Assembly (NCBI GenBank): GCA_003219355.1
Contig: QHOQ01000183.1
Span: forward strand, 1 to 7,877
Source: Verrucomicrobiota bacterium
Lineage (GTDB): Bacteria > Verrucomicrobiota > Verrucomicrobiia > Chthoniobacterales > UBA10450
Reading direction: 5' to 3'
DNA: 7,877 nucleotides
Position numbers and translations under genes: made by a program. The number at the start of each line of letters is the position of its first letter. Position 1 is the first letter of the stretch. This document shows positions 1 through 7,040 of the stretch, one piece after another. The notes under the pieces were generated by a model. It was given only the letters and a program-made list of their open reading frames with translations. It had not been told where the DNA came from and did no database searches.

Positions 1-875
1 AGATTTGCGTTTGTGGCGGAAATGATGCGCACATTTGCGTGCATTGTTTTCGAGGACCCAACACGTTCAAAATTGCCGGTCTCGATTACGCGCAGAAGCT
101 TTGCCTGTTGGGCAAGCGGAATGTTTGCGATCTCGTCCATAAAAAGCGTTCCCTCATCCGCGAGTTCAAATCGTCCCGCGCGATCTGTCTTTGCATCAGT
201 GAACGCACCTTTTACATGTCCAAACAATTCGCTCTCAAAAAGCGTTTCCGACAAACCGCCCATGTTGACTGTAATCATCGTTCGCGATGCGCGTGGCGAA
301 AGCGTGTGAAGCGCTTGTGCAATCAAACCTTTGCCTGTTCCGTTTTCTCCGGTGATCAGCACGTTCGCGTCAGATGGCCCGACGCGTGAAATCATTTCCA
401 TCACCGGCCTCATCGCGGGCGATTCGGCGATCAGATTTGGCATGTTGCCACGTAGCAACTGATTCTCGGCTTCGAGCTTGCGGCCGTGGCGGAGGGCGGT
501 CGCCAGTTCGATTTGTGTGCGCACAATCGTCAGCAGTCGCTCGTTGTCCCATGGTTTCGGCACAAAATCCCGCGCGCCACGTTTCATCGCTTCCACTGCC
601 AGATCGATGGTCGCCCACGCCGTCATGATGACAATCGGCAATGTGTTGTCGATCTCCTGGATTTTTGGAATGGCCGCCAAACCTTCCTGTCCCGACGTGG
701 TATCGCGCATGTAATTAAGATCCATTACCAAAAGCGCGTAATCTTTCTTTTCCAGCGCATTAAAGACCGCGGCGAGCGATGTAACCGCTTCCGTCTGATA
801 ACCTTCACCTTTGAGCAATATGCGAAGCGCTTCCAGCACGTCGCGCTGATCATCCGCGAGAAGAATTCGGGTCAC
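1..875 (-). CDS. NtrC-type sigma-54-dependent response regulator (partial, C-terminus beyond window)
   Basis: Phosphorylation-controlled activator of sigma-54 RNA polymerase in the cytoplasm. 291 complete codons are visible. The receiver domain (about 1-120) has the acidic pair D8-D9, phospho-acceptor D52 in MDLNYMRDTTSGQEG, T85 and K107 (VPKPW). The long loop after D52 marks a distinct NtrC-like subtype. After a linker, the AAA+ domain shows Walker A GENGTGKG (176-183), the sigma-54-contact loop as GAFTDA (223-228; canonical GAFTGA), Walker B LFMDE (244-248) and sensor-I-like SATNAN (286-291). The rest of the AAA+ domain and the expected helix-turn-helix lie past the edge. The start is GTG at 875-873: it follows a good Shine-Dalgarno site, places D52 correctly, and the next ATG would fall inside the receiver. 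It begins 14 bases after the MbfA-type gene, so probably one operon. The cognate kinase and target promoters are not visible. Family assignment is firm; the signal sensed is unknown. Confidence 0.95.
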   Translation of the reverse strand, partial: MTRILLADDQRDVLEALRILLKGEGYQTEAVTSLAAVFNALEKKDYALLVMDLNYMRDTTSGQEGLAAIPKIQEIDNTLPIVIMTAWATIDLAVEAMKRGARDFVPKPWDNERLLTIVRTQIELATALRHGRKLEAENQLLRGNMPNLIAESPAMRPVMEMISRVGPSDANVLITGENGTGKGLIAQALHTLSPRASRTMITVNMGGLSETLFESELFGHVKGAFTDAKTDRAGRFELADEGTLFMDEIANIPLAQQAKLLRVIETGNFERVGSSKTMHANVRIISATNAN

Positions 876-884
876 GACTTAACT

Positions 885-891
885 CTCCTTT
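885..891 (-). promoter_or_regulatory. Shine-Dalgarno site of the response regulator, overlapping the upstream stop codon
   Basis: AAAGGAG on the minus strand lies 9 bases before the GTG start at 875. Its first two bases are the last two of the TAA stop (892-890) of the rubrerythrin-VIT1 gene. This fixes the GTG start and suggests translational coupling between the two genes. It is the only strong, well-spaced Shine-Dalgarno site before any assigned start in the window. Confidence 0.8.
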
Positions 892-2071
892 AACCCAGTG
901 CGCCAAAGGCGAGACCGAGGCCGTAAGTAACGACGGCGACAATAATGCCGATCCACGTCATTTCCAGACCCGAAGCCCACCAAGAACGGATCGTGATCAA
1001 CGATTTCAATGCGCCTACAAGAAAGTGCGCCACTAAACTGATGCTGAAGGAAAGAATTACCGCCGTAATTCCGCCCGAGAAAAAGAATGGAATAATTGGA
1101 ACGAAAGCGCCAATCGCGGTGGAAATCCCGGCCGAGAACGCGGCAGTCCACTGATTCGGGAAACGATGCTCGGACAAGCCCAGCTCGCTTTGCGCCATCG
1201 CCTGTACGAATTGTTCGGGCTGTTGCGCGAGGCGCTCCGCCATTCTCTGCGATTCTTCGGGGGTGAAGCCTTGCAATTGATAGAAGAGCGACATCTCCTC
1301 GATTTCTTCCTCGGGATTTTCCTCGACTTCTGCGCGCTCGCGCGAGATTTCGGCTTCGTAAACTTCCGCCTCGCTCTTGGCCGCAAGATAAGCGCCGGCG
1401 CCCATCGATAATGTCGAAGCAATCATTCCCGCGAGGCCAGATACGAGAATGTAATGCTGCTGATTGTTCGTCGCGCCGGCAACGCCCGAAACAATTCCGA
1501 ACACGGCGCCTAGTCCATCGTTCGCGCCGTAGATGGCATCGGCCACCCAACTGCCCCCTCGCCCGTGCCATCGTTCGCGTTTCAGGATCTTGTCGAGTGC
1601 GGTACGCGGGCCGGGCGTCGGAGCCATCGCGTTTAATGCTCGCGCATGCGCTTTTTCCTCCAGCGCGCTCTTCCGCAAGAATTCCTGCACATCCTGTTCG
1701 CCAGCCAGGGCGCGCTGGGCTTGATCATGGAATTCCGCCTCCTGCCGTTCTTCGGTCGCTTCCATTCGGCGAATAGCAATCTCCGCTCCGGCAATTTTGT
1801 TCCACCAACGGTTGAGCCTGCGCCCAAGCGTATCCTTCAAAACAGGCGGTTCTGCGCCGAGGTCTTTGAGTTTTTTCTCCCAGCGCTGGGCATGTCGCTC
1901 CTCCGCTTCCGCCATACGCAAGAGAACCCCTTTGCGCTTCTCATCTCGCTCGCGTCCCGCCAGGTCGCGATATACTTGCGCCGTCTCCACTTCGGCGCGC
2001 CAGTTCCGTTTGACCACTTCGATCGTTTGTTGTCGATCTTTCGCGTCACCCGATTGATTTTGGCCGCTCAT
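890..2071 (-). CDS. mbfA: Rubrerythrin-VIT1 fusion, MbfA-type membrane-bound ferritin / iron exporter
   Basis: 393 residues. The N-terminal ferritin-like domain (about 15-150) carries two ExxH motifs, E57-H60 (EERH) and E139-H142 (EKAH), with further acidic candidates such as E27, E97 and E104: the pattern of a rubrerythrin di-iron site. The C-terminal half is a VIT1/CCC1 transporter, with YGANDGLGAVFG (181-192) opening the first helix, SMGAGAYLAAKSE (222-234), an acidic cytoplasmic metal-binding stretch (about 232-300, rich in E and M), then three more helices, about five in all. In alphaproteobacteria this fusion (MbfA) exports iron and protects against iron and peroxide stress; the same role here is inferred. 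The ATG at 2071 has no clear Shine-Dalgarno and starts 12 bases after the EamA stop. The response regulator follows 14 bases later. Architecture is certain; substrate (iron, possibly manganese) and direction are by homology. The symbol is by family analogy. Confidence 0.9.
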   Translation of the reverse strand: MSGQNQSGDAKDRQQTIEVVKRNWRAEVETAQVYRDLAGRERDEKRKGVLLRMAEAEERHAQRWEKKLKDLGAEPPVLKDTLGRRLNRWWNKIAGAEIAIRRMEATEERQEAEFHDQAQRALAGEQDVQEFLRKSALEEKAHARALNAMAPTPGPRTALDKILKRERWHGRGGSWVADAIYGANDGLGAVFGIVSGVAGATNNQQHYILVSGLAGMIASTLSMGAGAYLAAKSEAEVYEAEISRERAEVEENPEEEIEEMSLFYQLQGFTPEESQRMAERLAQQPEQFVQAMAQSELGLSEHRFPNQWTAAFSAGISTAIGAFVPIIPFFFSGGITAVILSFSISLVAHFLVGALKSLITIRSWWASGLEMTWIGIIVAVVTYGLGLAFGALG

Positions 2072-2083
2072 AATCTTTTGGAG

Positions 2084-3055
2084 CTAATCGGCTGGCTCCA
2101 TCGCAGCGCTAATGGCTGGCTCCGCCCTCGCTCTTAGTTGCTGGGCAGTAATAACCAGTGCTACGGAGCCGATAATTAGACCGGCGGCAATTAGAACGCG
2201 CACGCTCAGAGTTTCCCCGGCAAAAGCGGCGCCCAGCAATACCGCTACAATCGGGTTTACATACGCATATGTGGCGACTTTCGCCGGCTCGCAATGTCGC
2301 AATAGCCAGATATAGGCAGTGTATCCAACCACGGCTCCGATCATTACCAAATAAACAAATGATGCGAGCGATAAGATCGACATGGCGCTAAGATGGAGCT
2401 GCCGGATCTCACCAGTCATGATGCCCGCGAGCAGGAGCAACAATCCGCCACACAGCATTTGTTGAGCGGCTGTCAGAAAGGGTGAGGCCGCGTGTTTTGC
2501 GACACGCGAGTAGAGCGAGCCCACCGACCAAACAAAGGACGAGACAAGCAAGATCGCTATTCCGATTGCAGGGTGTCGCGCGCTGTTTGAGGAAAAGTGA
2601 AGCGCCGGGCCAAATAAGATACCAACCCCGACAAAACCTCCTACGAGGGCAAGCCAGGCAATTGGTGCTGGTCTTGGTGTCATTCCTGACGCCCAGCCCA
2701 GAATCACAATGTAAATGGGAACAATCGCCACAATCAGCGCCGCCAAACCCGAGTCGATATACTTTTCTGAGATTGTCACCCCGCCATTGCCTGCGAGCAG
2801 CAGGCAGGCGCCAATAATCAACGACGTGCGCCAGTTAGCGCAGCTCGATTTGCCGATGCCTTGCCACCATGCGATCGCAAACATGATCATCCCCGCTAAC
2901 ACAAATCGCGACCCCGCCATCAGAAATGGTGGAATGGTTTCGATTGCGAACCGAATGCCGAGAAAAGTCGAACCCCAAATTAGATAAAGTGCAGCAAATG
3001 CAATGATAATTCGGATTCTTGTTGGAGCGGCCATGAAGCAACGACAATCTGCCAT
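2084..3055 (-). CDS. EamA/DMT-family inner-membrane exporter, YedA-like
   Basis: 323-residue membrane protein with about ten predicted helices arranged as two EamA repeats, the layout of drug/metabolite transporters. It resembles E. coli YedA in several places: LYLIWGSTFLGIR near the N-terminus, LLLAGNGGVTISEKYIDSG in the first repeat, and YAYVNPIVAVLLG plus GETLS in the second. Members export amino acids, other metabolites or drugs; the substrate cannot be read from sequence. Start choice is open. ATG 3055 directly follows an in-frame TGA, so nothing upstream is possible, but it has no Shine-Dalgarno. ATG 3034 (residue 8) gives an N-terminus nearer in length to YedA and also lacks one. An orphan AGGAGG lies 23 bases before ATG 3055. 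The stop is 12 bases before the MbfA-type start, suggesting a shared transcript. Family is sure, substrate unknown. Confidence 0.92.
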   Translation of the reverse strand: MADCRCFMAAPTRIRIIIAFAALYLIWGSTFLGIRFAIETIPPFLMAGSRFVLAGMIMFAIAWWQGIGKSSCANWRTSLIIGACLLLAGNGGVTISEKYIDSGLAALIVAIVPIYIVILGWASGMTPRPAPIAWLALVGGFVGVGILFGPALHFSSNSARHPAIGIAILLVSSFVWSVGSLYSRVAKHAASPFLTAAQQMLCGGLLLLLAGIMTGEIRQLHLSAMSILSLASFVYLVMIGAVVGYTAYIWLLRHCEPAKVATYAYVNPIVAVLLGAAFAGETLSVRVLIAAGLIIGSVALVITAQQLRARAEPAISAAMEPAD

Positions 3056-3078
3056 TCACGCGACAGAGCAACCATCCG

Positions 3079-3084
3079 CCTCCT
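3079..3084 (-). promoter_or_regulatory. Orphan Shine-Dalgarno-like AGGAGG upstream of the EamA gene
   Basis: A perfect AGGAGG lies 23 bases before the EamA ATG at 3055, too far for direct initiation there. It is well placed for a TTG at 3071 (7-base gap) and closer to an ATG at 3075 (3-base gap); both open frames different from EamA and run into its coding region. It may serve a short leader peptide or be chance. Confidence 0.3.
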
Positions 3085-3109
3085 GCGGCAAATCAAATAT
3101 CGAATCTAG

Positions 3110-3144
3110 CCACGCGGCCCGCGGCGCGGCGAAAAAGCCGTCGC
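3110..3144 (-). other. GC-rich hairpins directly after the GlsB-family stop
   Basis: Reading the minus strand from just past the TAA (3147-3145), GCGACGGC can pair with GCCGCGC across a TTTTTC loop (3144-3124), giving a seven-pair stem with one bulged A. A second small stem (CCGCG with CGTGG, one G-T wobble) follows at 3124-3110 and shares one base with it. No T-run follows, so this is not a standard intrinsic terminator. It could slow polymerase, protect the 3' end of the transcript, or simply reflect local GC richness. Confidence 0.25.
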
Positions 3145-3405
3145 TTACATCCTTCGCCGGAGAATCAATCGATAGAGCAAAAGCAATATCATCGCGCCTA
3201 TGATCGACATGATCCAACCGGCAACATAATTCTCGCCCGCGAAGAGGCGGCCGATCCAGGTGCCGACAAACGCCCCGGCGATCCCGAGCAGAATGGTGAT
3301 GATACAGCCGCCCGGGTCTTTTCCCGGCACCAACAGTTTCGCGATGGCACCGATGACGAGACCAATAACCAAAACCCAAATGATAGAATGAGCGCTGAAG
3401 TCCAT
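3145..3405 (-). CDS. GlsB/YeaQ/YmgE-family small membrane protein (transglycosylase-associated)
   Basis: 86 residues, the normal size for this family (Pfam transglycosylase-associated). Three predicted membrane helices at about 6-26, 32-54 and 61-82 are rich in small residues. The family-typical turn LVPGKDPGGC (25-34) is followed by a glycine-rich helix containing GIAGAFVGTWIG (41-52). The protein ends in a basic RRRM tail, probably cytoplasmic. Despite the family name there is no enzymatic domain; members are small inner-membrane proteins often reported in stress regulons, with no settled molecular role. The ATG at 3405 has no Shine-Dalgarno. It follows serA by 56 bases and precedes the EamA gene by 89 bases, so it may have its own promoter, though I cannot point to convincing -35/-10 boxes. 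Family assignment is strong, function unknown. Confidence 0.9.
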   Translation of the reverse strand: MDFSAHSIIWVLVIGLVIGAIAKLLVPGKDPGGCIITILLGIAGAFVGTWIGRLFAGENYVAGWIMSIIGAMILLLLYRLILRRRM

Positions 3406-3461
3406 ATGGCGAATGGTTCTATCGAATCAATAAGCGCCCCGCAAGGACGGTTTCAGACGCG

Positions 3462-5054
3462 CTACAACTCGATTACTTGCGCTGAGTGGATGTCTTCGCT
3501 CGCCCGAATTTCCGCGAGCAACGCCTCGTCCGGCGCAGTATCGAGATTCAACACCGTAAGTGCCGTGCCGCCAGCCTGATTTCGGCTGAGTGACATCGTG
3601 GCAATATTTACGCCGTGATCGCCGAGCAAATTGCCGATTCGTCCAACCATCCCCGGCCGATCCGTGTTTTCGAGCACGAGCACGACACCGTGCGGCCGCG
3701 CCTCCACCGGGCGACTATTGATGCTGACAATGCGCGGCGTTGCGCCAAAAAACGCACCGCCCACCGAGACGGTTTTTCCTTCGGCAAAAGCGGAGAGTTC
3801 CAATAAATCGGTGTAATCCCCGAGAGCGCTCAATCGCGATTCCGTAACTTTTAGGCCGAGACTTTCGGCGAAGGCCGGAGCGTTCACCTCGTTCACGTCG
3901 GCTCCTCCGGCCATCTGCAAAAAACCTTTCATGATCGAGCGTGTGATCGCGGTCGTGTCCACTTCGTTTACTTTTCCGCTGTAGTTGATGTTCAACGTGT
4001 CGACGCGTTTCGGCGCAATTTGGGAGAGAAACCGGCCGAGTTTTTCGCCGAAACGCAGATGTGGGCCGATGATCGCCAACGTTTTGGCATCGAGATTCGG
4101 CATGTTGACGGCATTGCGGATCGTCCCTTCGAGCAACGCGGCGCGAATCGATTGCGCAATCTCGATGCCAACGCTTTCCTGCGCTTCCGCCGTGGAAGCG
4201 CCAAGATGCGGAGTGAGAATGAGATTGGGTGCCGAACGGAGCGGCGAATCACCTGGCAATGGCTCAATCTCGAACACATCGAGCGCGGCGACGGCAACAT
4301 GTCCATTTTGCAATGCATTTGCAAGCGCGGTTTCGTCGATGAGACCGCCCCGCGCGCAGTTGACGATGCGCACGCCGTTTTTTGTTTTCTGCAAACGTGC
4401 TGCATTAAGAATGTGTCGTGTTTCGGGCGTGAGCGGTGTGTGCAATGAAATGAAATCGGAAGTTGCAAGCAGATCGTCCAGTTCCTCGACTAGTTCGACT
4501 TGCAAACTTCGCGCGCGGGTCGCGGAAAGATACGGATCGCAAGCAATCACACGCATGCCGAACGCAATCGCGCGTCGACTCAAGTCACTCCCAATTCGTC
4601 CCATTCCGATAATCCCGAGCGTTTTGTTGTAGAGCTCGACACCTTCAAGATTTTTTCTATCCCAATTTTTACCGCGCACACTCGCATCGGCTTGCGGAAT
4701 TTTTCGCGCGGCGCAGAGCAAAAGCGAAAAGGCATGCTCGGCGGTCGAAATGGTGTTTCCCCCCGGCGCATTGAGCACGACCACGCCGCGCCGCGTTGCG
4801 GCCTCAACATCGACATTGTCTACGCCAACGCCAGCCCGGCCGACAACGCGAAGGCTTGTGCCAGCCTTCAAGATATCCGCTGTCACTTTGGTCTGGCTTC
4901 GGACAACAATCGCGCTGAATTCTGGAATGATTTCAAGTACTTGCGACACGCTCAAGTTCGTTTGCACTGACACGTCCAGCGCTTTGTCGCGCGAAAGCTC
5001 ATCGATACCGCGTTGGGAAATCGAATCAGCGATCAAAACCTTCGGCGGTTGCAT
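3462..5054 (-). CDS. serA: D-3-phosphoglycerate dehydrogenase
   Basis: Oxidises 3-phosphoglycerate to 3-phosphohydroxypyruvate with NAD+, the first committed step of serine synthesis, in the cytoplasm. The 530 residues match the long form (about 528 in Mycobacterium tuberculosis). Order: split substrate domain (1-about 95 and about 290-315), NAD-binding Rossmann domain with GMGRIG (150-155) and ribose-binding D173, then an allosteric substrate-binding (ASB) domain (about 320-450) and a C-terminal ACT domain (about 455-530). Catalytic residues are present: R235 in NCARGG, E264 in FEIEP and H283 in TPHLGAS. The ACT segment NTDRPGMVG with N483 resembles the serine-binding site of feedback-inhibited forms, so inhibition by serine is plausible. 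ATG 5054 gives the normal N-terminus (KVLIADSIS) but has no Shine-Dalgarno. It begins 18 bases after the amino-acid permease, suggesting co-transcription. Confidence 0.97.
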   Translation of the reverse strand: MQPPKVLIADSISQRGIDELSRDKALDVSVQTNLSVSQVLEIIPEFSAIVVRSQTKVTADILKAGTSLRVVGRAGVGVDNVDVEAATRRGVVVLNAPGGNTISTAEHAFSLLLCAARKIPQADASVRGKNWDRKNLEGVELYNKTLGIIGMGRIGSDLSRRAIAFGMRVIACDPYLSATRARSLQVELVEELDDLLATSDFISLHTPLTPETRHILNAARLQKTKNGVRIVNCARGGLIDETALANALQNGHVAVAALDVFEIEPLPGDSPLRSAPNLILTPHLGASTAEAQESVGIEIAQSIRAALLEGTIRNAVNMPNLDAKTLAIIGPHLRFGEKLGRFLSQIAPKRVDTLNINYSGKVNEVDTTAITRSIMKGFLQMAGGADVNEVNAPAFAESLGLKVTESRLSALGDYTDLLELSAFAEGKTVSVGGAFFGATPRIVSINSRPVEARPHGVVLVLENTDRPGMVGRIGNLLGDHGVNIATMSLSRNQAGGTALTVLNLDTAPDEALLAEIRASEDIHSAQVIEL

Positions 5055-5072
5055 GGTGGGTGATGTGGCAGC

Positions 5073-6971
5073 TTACCCGAAGATGAGCAATTGAATCGAG
5101 TCGGGCAAATGTTGAGCGACGTTAGTGACCACGCTGCCACGGAGAAGATTGACGAGCGCAGTTCGTTGGGTCGCGCCGATGACGAGGTAATCGACCCCCA
5201 TCGTGGCGGAAAGATCGACGATCGTGGCGGCGGCGTCCGGACTCACTGCATACACCGGCACGACGCAAAGATCGCGGTCCGTGCCGAGCTTGAGCATCAA
5301 AGACATGATGGCGTTTGCCTCGGGATCGTCCTGCCATTTGGCGCGACCCAGCGGCGTGCCGGCCGCCGTATAATAAACAGCGACCTCTTTGACGTAGAGC
5401 ACGCAGAGCGTGGCTTTGCGCAGCTGCGCTTCATCGAGCGCAAACCCGAGCACCGGCGTGATGCCGCGCGCTGCGACCATGATCTTTTGGCCCTCTTGCA
5501 AACGCGGTTGCACCGTTGCTTCAAGGTCTGGCGCGACCATCTGTGCAACTTTGTGCGTGACGGTTACAGTCGTTAGGCCCTGGCGCTTAAGCGTGTAGGC
5601 ACGCAGGGCCAATCCGCCAGCTAAAACGGCGACGACGAACTGGAGGGCGTCAAGTTTCGTATGGGCCAAAGTAAGTTCGACAAAAAACAGGATGCAAAAC
5701 GTCATCCCAAAAAGCAGGCGGTCGTACCATGTAAAACCAACCGTGCGATTAAATGCGCACGATCCCACATTTACCGTGATCGCGCCGACTACCCCAATCG
5801 CGTAAAGACCGGCCAGCGCCGTGAACTTTCCGGCAAAAAGCAGAACCACAGTGGGAAGACCAATGGCAATAAGCAGCGGATAGGTCGGAACGCCGTGGCG
5901 GTTGAGTCTCCGGAATTGTCGCGGCATCTCACGGTCGCGCGACATCATGTAGAGCAATCCAATCATCGCCACGATGGCGGTATTGGCCGCGCTCAAGAGC
6001 AGAAAGAAGAAAACAATTCCAACCATCCAGCCGAATATCTGCCCGACAACGGGTGAAAACGTGGCCGTGGCAAATTGTTCGCCGATGAAACGCAACATAT
6101 CCTCACTGCGTTGTCCCAAAACCGCCGCGATTTCACCGCGGTCCGTCAGATGCAATGTCTTGCTGAGCACGGACGGCAGTGAAAGCATTGCCCAGCCGAG
6201 CAGCGCCGTGCCGAGGACCACTTCGATCGCCACTGGTGTAATCGCTTTGAGTGATTCACGCGCCACGCTTGGGCGTTCCATCGTCGATCCTGGATCGAGT
6301 TTCATCACGCCAGTGAGGTTCGCGATCGACTCCGCTCCCGATAATGCCAGGATCACGCCGACGAATTGTACCCACACAGCGCCAAGGCTTTTGTGGCGTG
6401 GCTCGAGAAAATGCGTAGTAAAATGCGGCGCGCTGATGGCGATGAGCACAATAACTATGACGGCGGTCGGCAACGCCAGCGCCACAGCGAAACTGCCCGA
6501 ATGTTTCGGACCGAAGTAATTGATCAGGCCCATGATTAGCAGCATGCCAATGGTGGTGAATGCGATGTGGTCGCGCAGCATTTTGATCCATTCCACGTGT
6601 TCTGCGCCGGAGGTGATATACGTAAGCGCGGACCAACCGCTCAACGCGGCCGTGACTGTGAGATCGGCCAGCAACAACAACGCGCCGACCACGGCGAGCA
6701 GTCTTCCTTGGGAGCGCGCTGCGGAATAAACGCCGCCGCCGTCGGGAAAATGACGGCAAATGACCGCGTAATTGATTCCGACCAAACCGGTGAGCGCGCA
6801 AACAGCGAGAATGATCGGCAGTGACGAAAATCCGGCCGCTACAAAGGCCAGACCGATGACGTACGCTTTGCTGGTGCCCCAATCGCCATAGAGCAATGCA
6901 GCGGCGCGCTTCCAATCCAGATTGCGCGGCCTATGCACACCGGAGGTCGCGTCGAGAATAATGTCCGCCAT
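5073..6971 (-). CDS. APC-superfamily amino-acid permease with C-terminal USP-like domain
   Basis: 632 residues. Residues about 35-460 form 11-12 predicted membrane helices, with a cytoplasmic N-terminus and typical APC features: a glycine- and serine-rich first helix region, FPDGGGVYSAAR (75-86) after helix two, and LSGAESIANLTGVM (210-223). It probably moves amino acids or related compounds across the inner membrane; the substrate is not readable. Residues about 495-632 form an alpha/beta domain like universal stress proteins (IMVAARG, then VIGATQRTALVNLLRGSV). The USP nucleotide motif G-2x-G-9x-G-S/T is only partly kept: the second glycine is Q602 and the early Asp after the first strand is missing, so ATP binding is doubtful. 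ATG 6971 has at best a weak AGAG upstream. It follows the methyltransferase by 69 bases and precedes serA by 18, hinting at linked amino-acid uptake and serine synthesis. Confidence 0.9.
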   Translation of the reverse strand: MADIILDATSGVHRPRNLDWKRAAALLYGDWGTSKAYVIGLAFVAAGFSSLPIILAVCALTGLVGINYAVICRHFPDGGGVYSAARSQGRLLAVVGALLLLADLTVTAALSGWSALTYITSGAEHVEWIKMLRDHIAFTTIGMLLIMGLINYFGPKHSGSFAVALALPTAVIVIVLIAISAPHFTTHFLEPRHKSLGAVWVQFVGVILALSGAESIANLTGVMKLDPGSTMERPSVARESLKAITPVAIEVVLGTALLGWAMLSLPSVLSKTLHLTDRGEIAAVLGQRSEDMLRFIGEQFATATFSPVVGQIFGWMVGIVFFFLLLSAANTAIVAMIGLLYMMSRDREMPRQFRRLNRHGVPTYPLLIAIGLPTVVLLFAGKFTALAGLYAIGVVGAITVNVGSCAFNRTVGFTWYDRLLFGMTFCILFFVELTLAHTKLDALQFVVAVLAGGLALRAYTLKRQGLTTVTVTHKVAQMVAPDLEATVQPRLQEGQKIMVAARGITPVLGFALDEAQLRKATLCVLYVKEVAVYYTAAGTPLGRAKWQDDPEANAIMSLMLKLGTDRDLCVVPVYAVSPDAAATIVDLSATMGVDYLVIGATQRTALVNLLRGSVVTNVAQHLPDSIQLLIFG

Positions 6972-7040
6972 CGCTATTGGCTCTGACTCTTCATCGCGCG
7001 CTTGTTTGCTGGCAAGCTCTTTCTCTTAACTCGCAGATGC

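Noticed and set aside
486..893. 135-codon plus-strand open frame
   Set aside because: Antisense to the receiver domain of the response regulator, whose motifs are intact; no domain or initiation signal of its own.
879..1571. 230-codon minus-strand open frame in another phase
   Set aside because: It overlaps the VIT1 domain in a shifted frame; arginine-rich nonsense composition, while the other frame matches a known family throughout.
1646..2137. 163-codon plus-strand open frame
   Set aside because: Antisense to the ferritin-like half of the rubrerythrin-VIT1 gene and crosses its start; no independent support.
3406..3461. Possible promoter between serA and the GlsB-family gene
   Set aside because: The best pair I could find (TTGCGG and TAGAAC at 17-base spacing, minus strand) matches consensus poorly; not reported as a feature.
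3985..4632. 215-codon plus-strand open frame
   Set aside because: It lies wholly antisense to the well-supported serA gene, has no recognisable domain and has low-complexity serine/arginine composition typical of a shadow frame.
7000..7017. Inverted repeat GCTTG...CAAGC between methyltransferase and permease as a terminator
   Set aside because: Only five base pairs with an eight-base loop and no following T-run; too weak to call.
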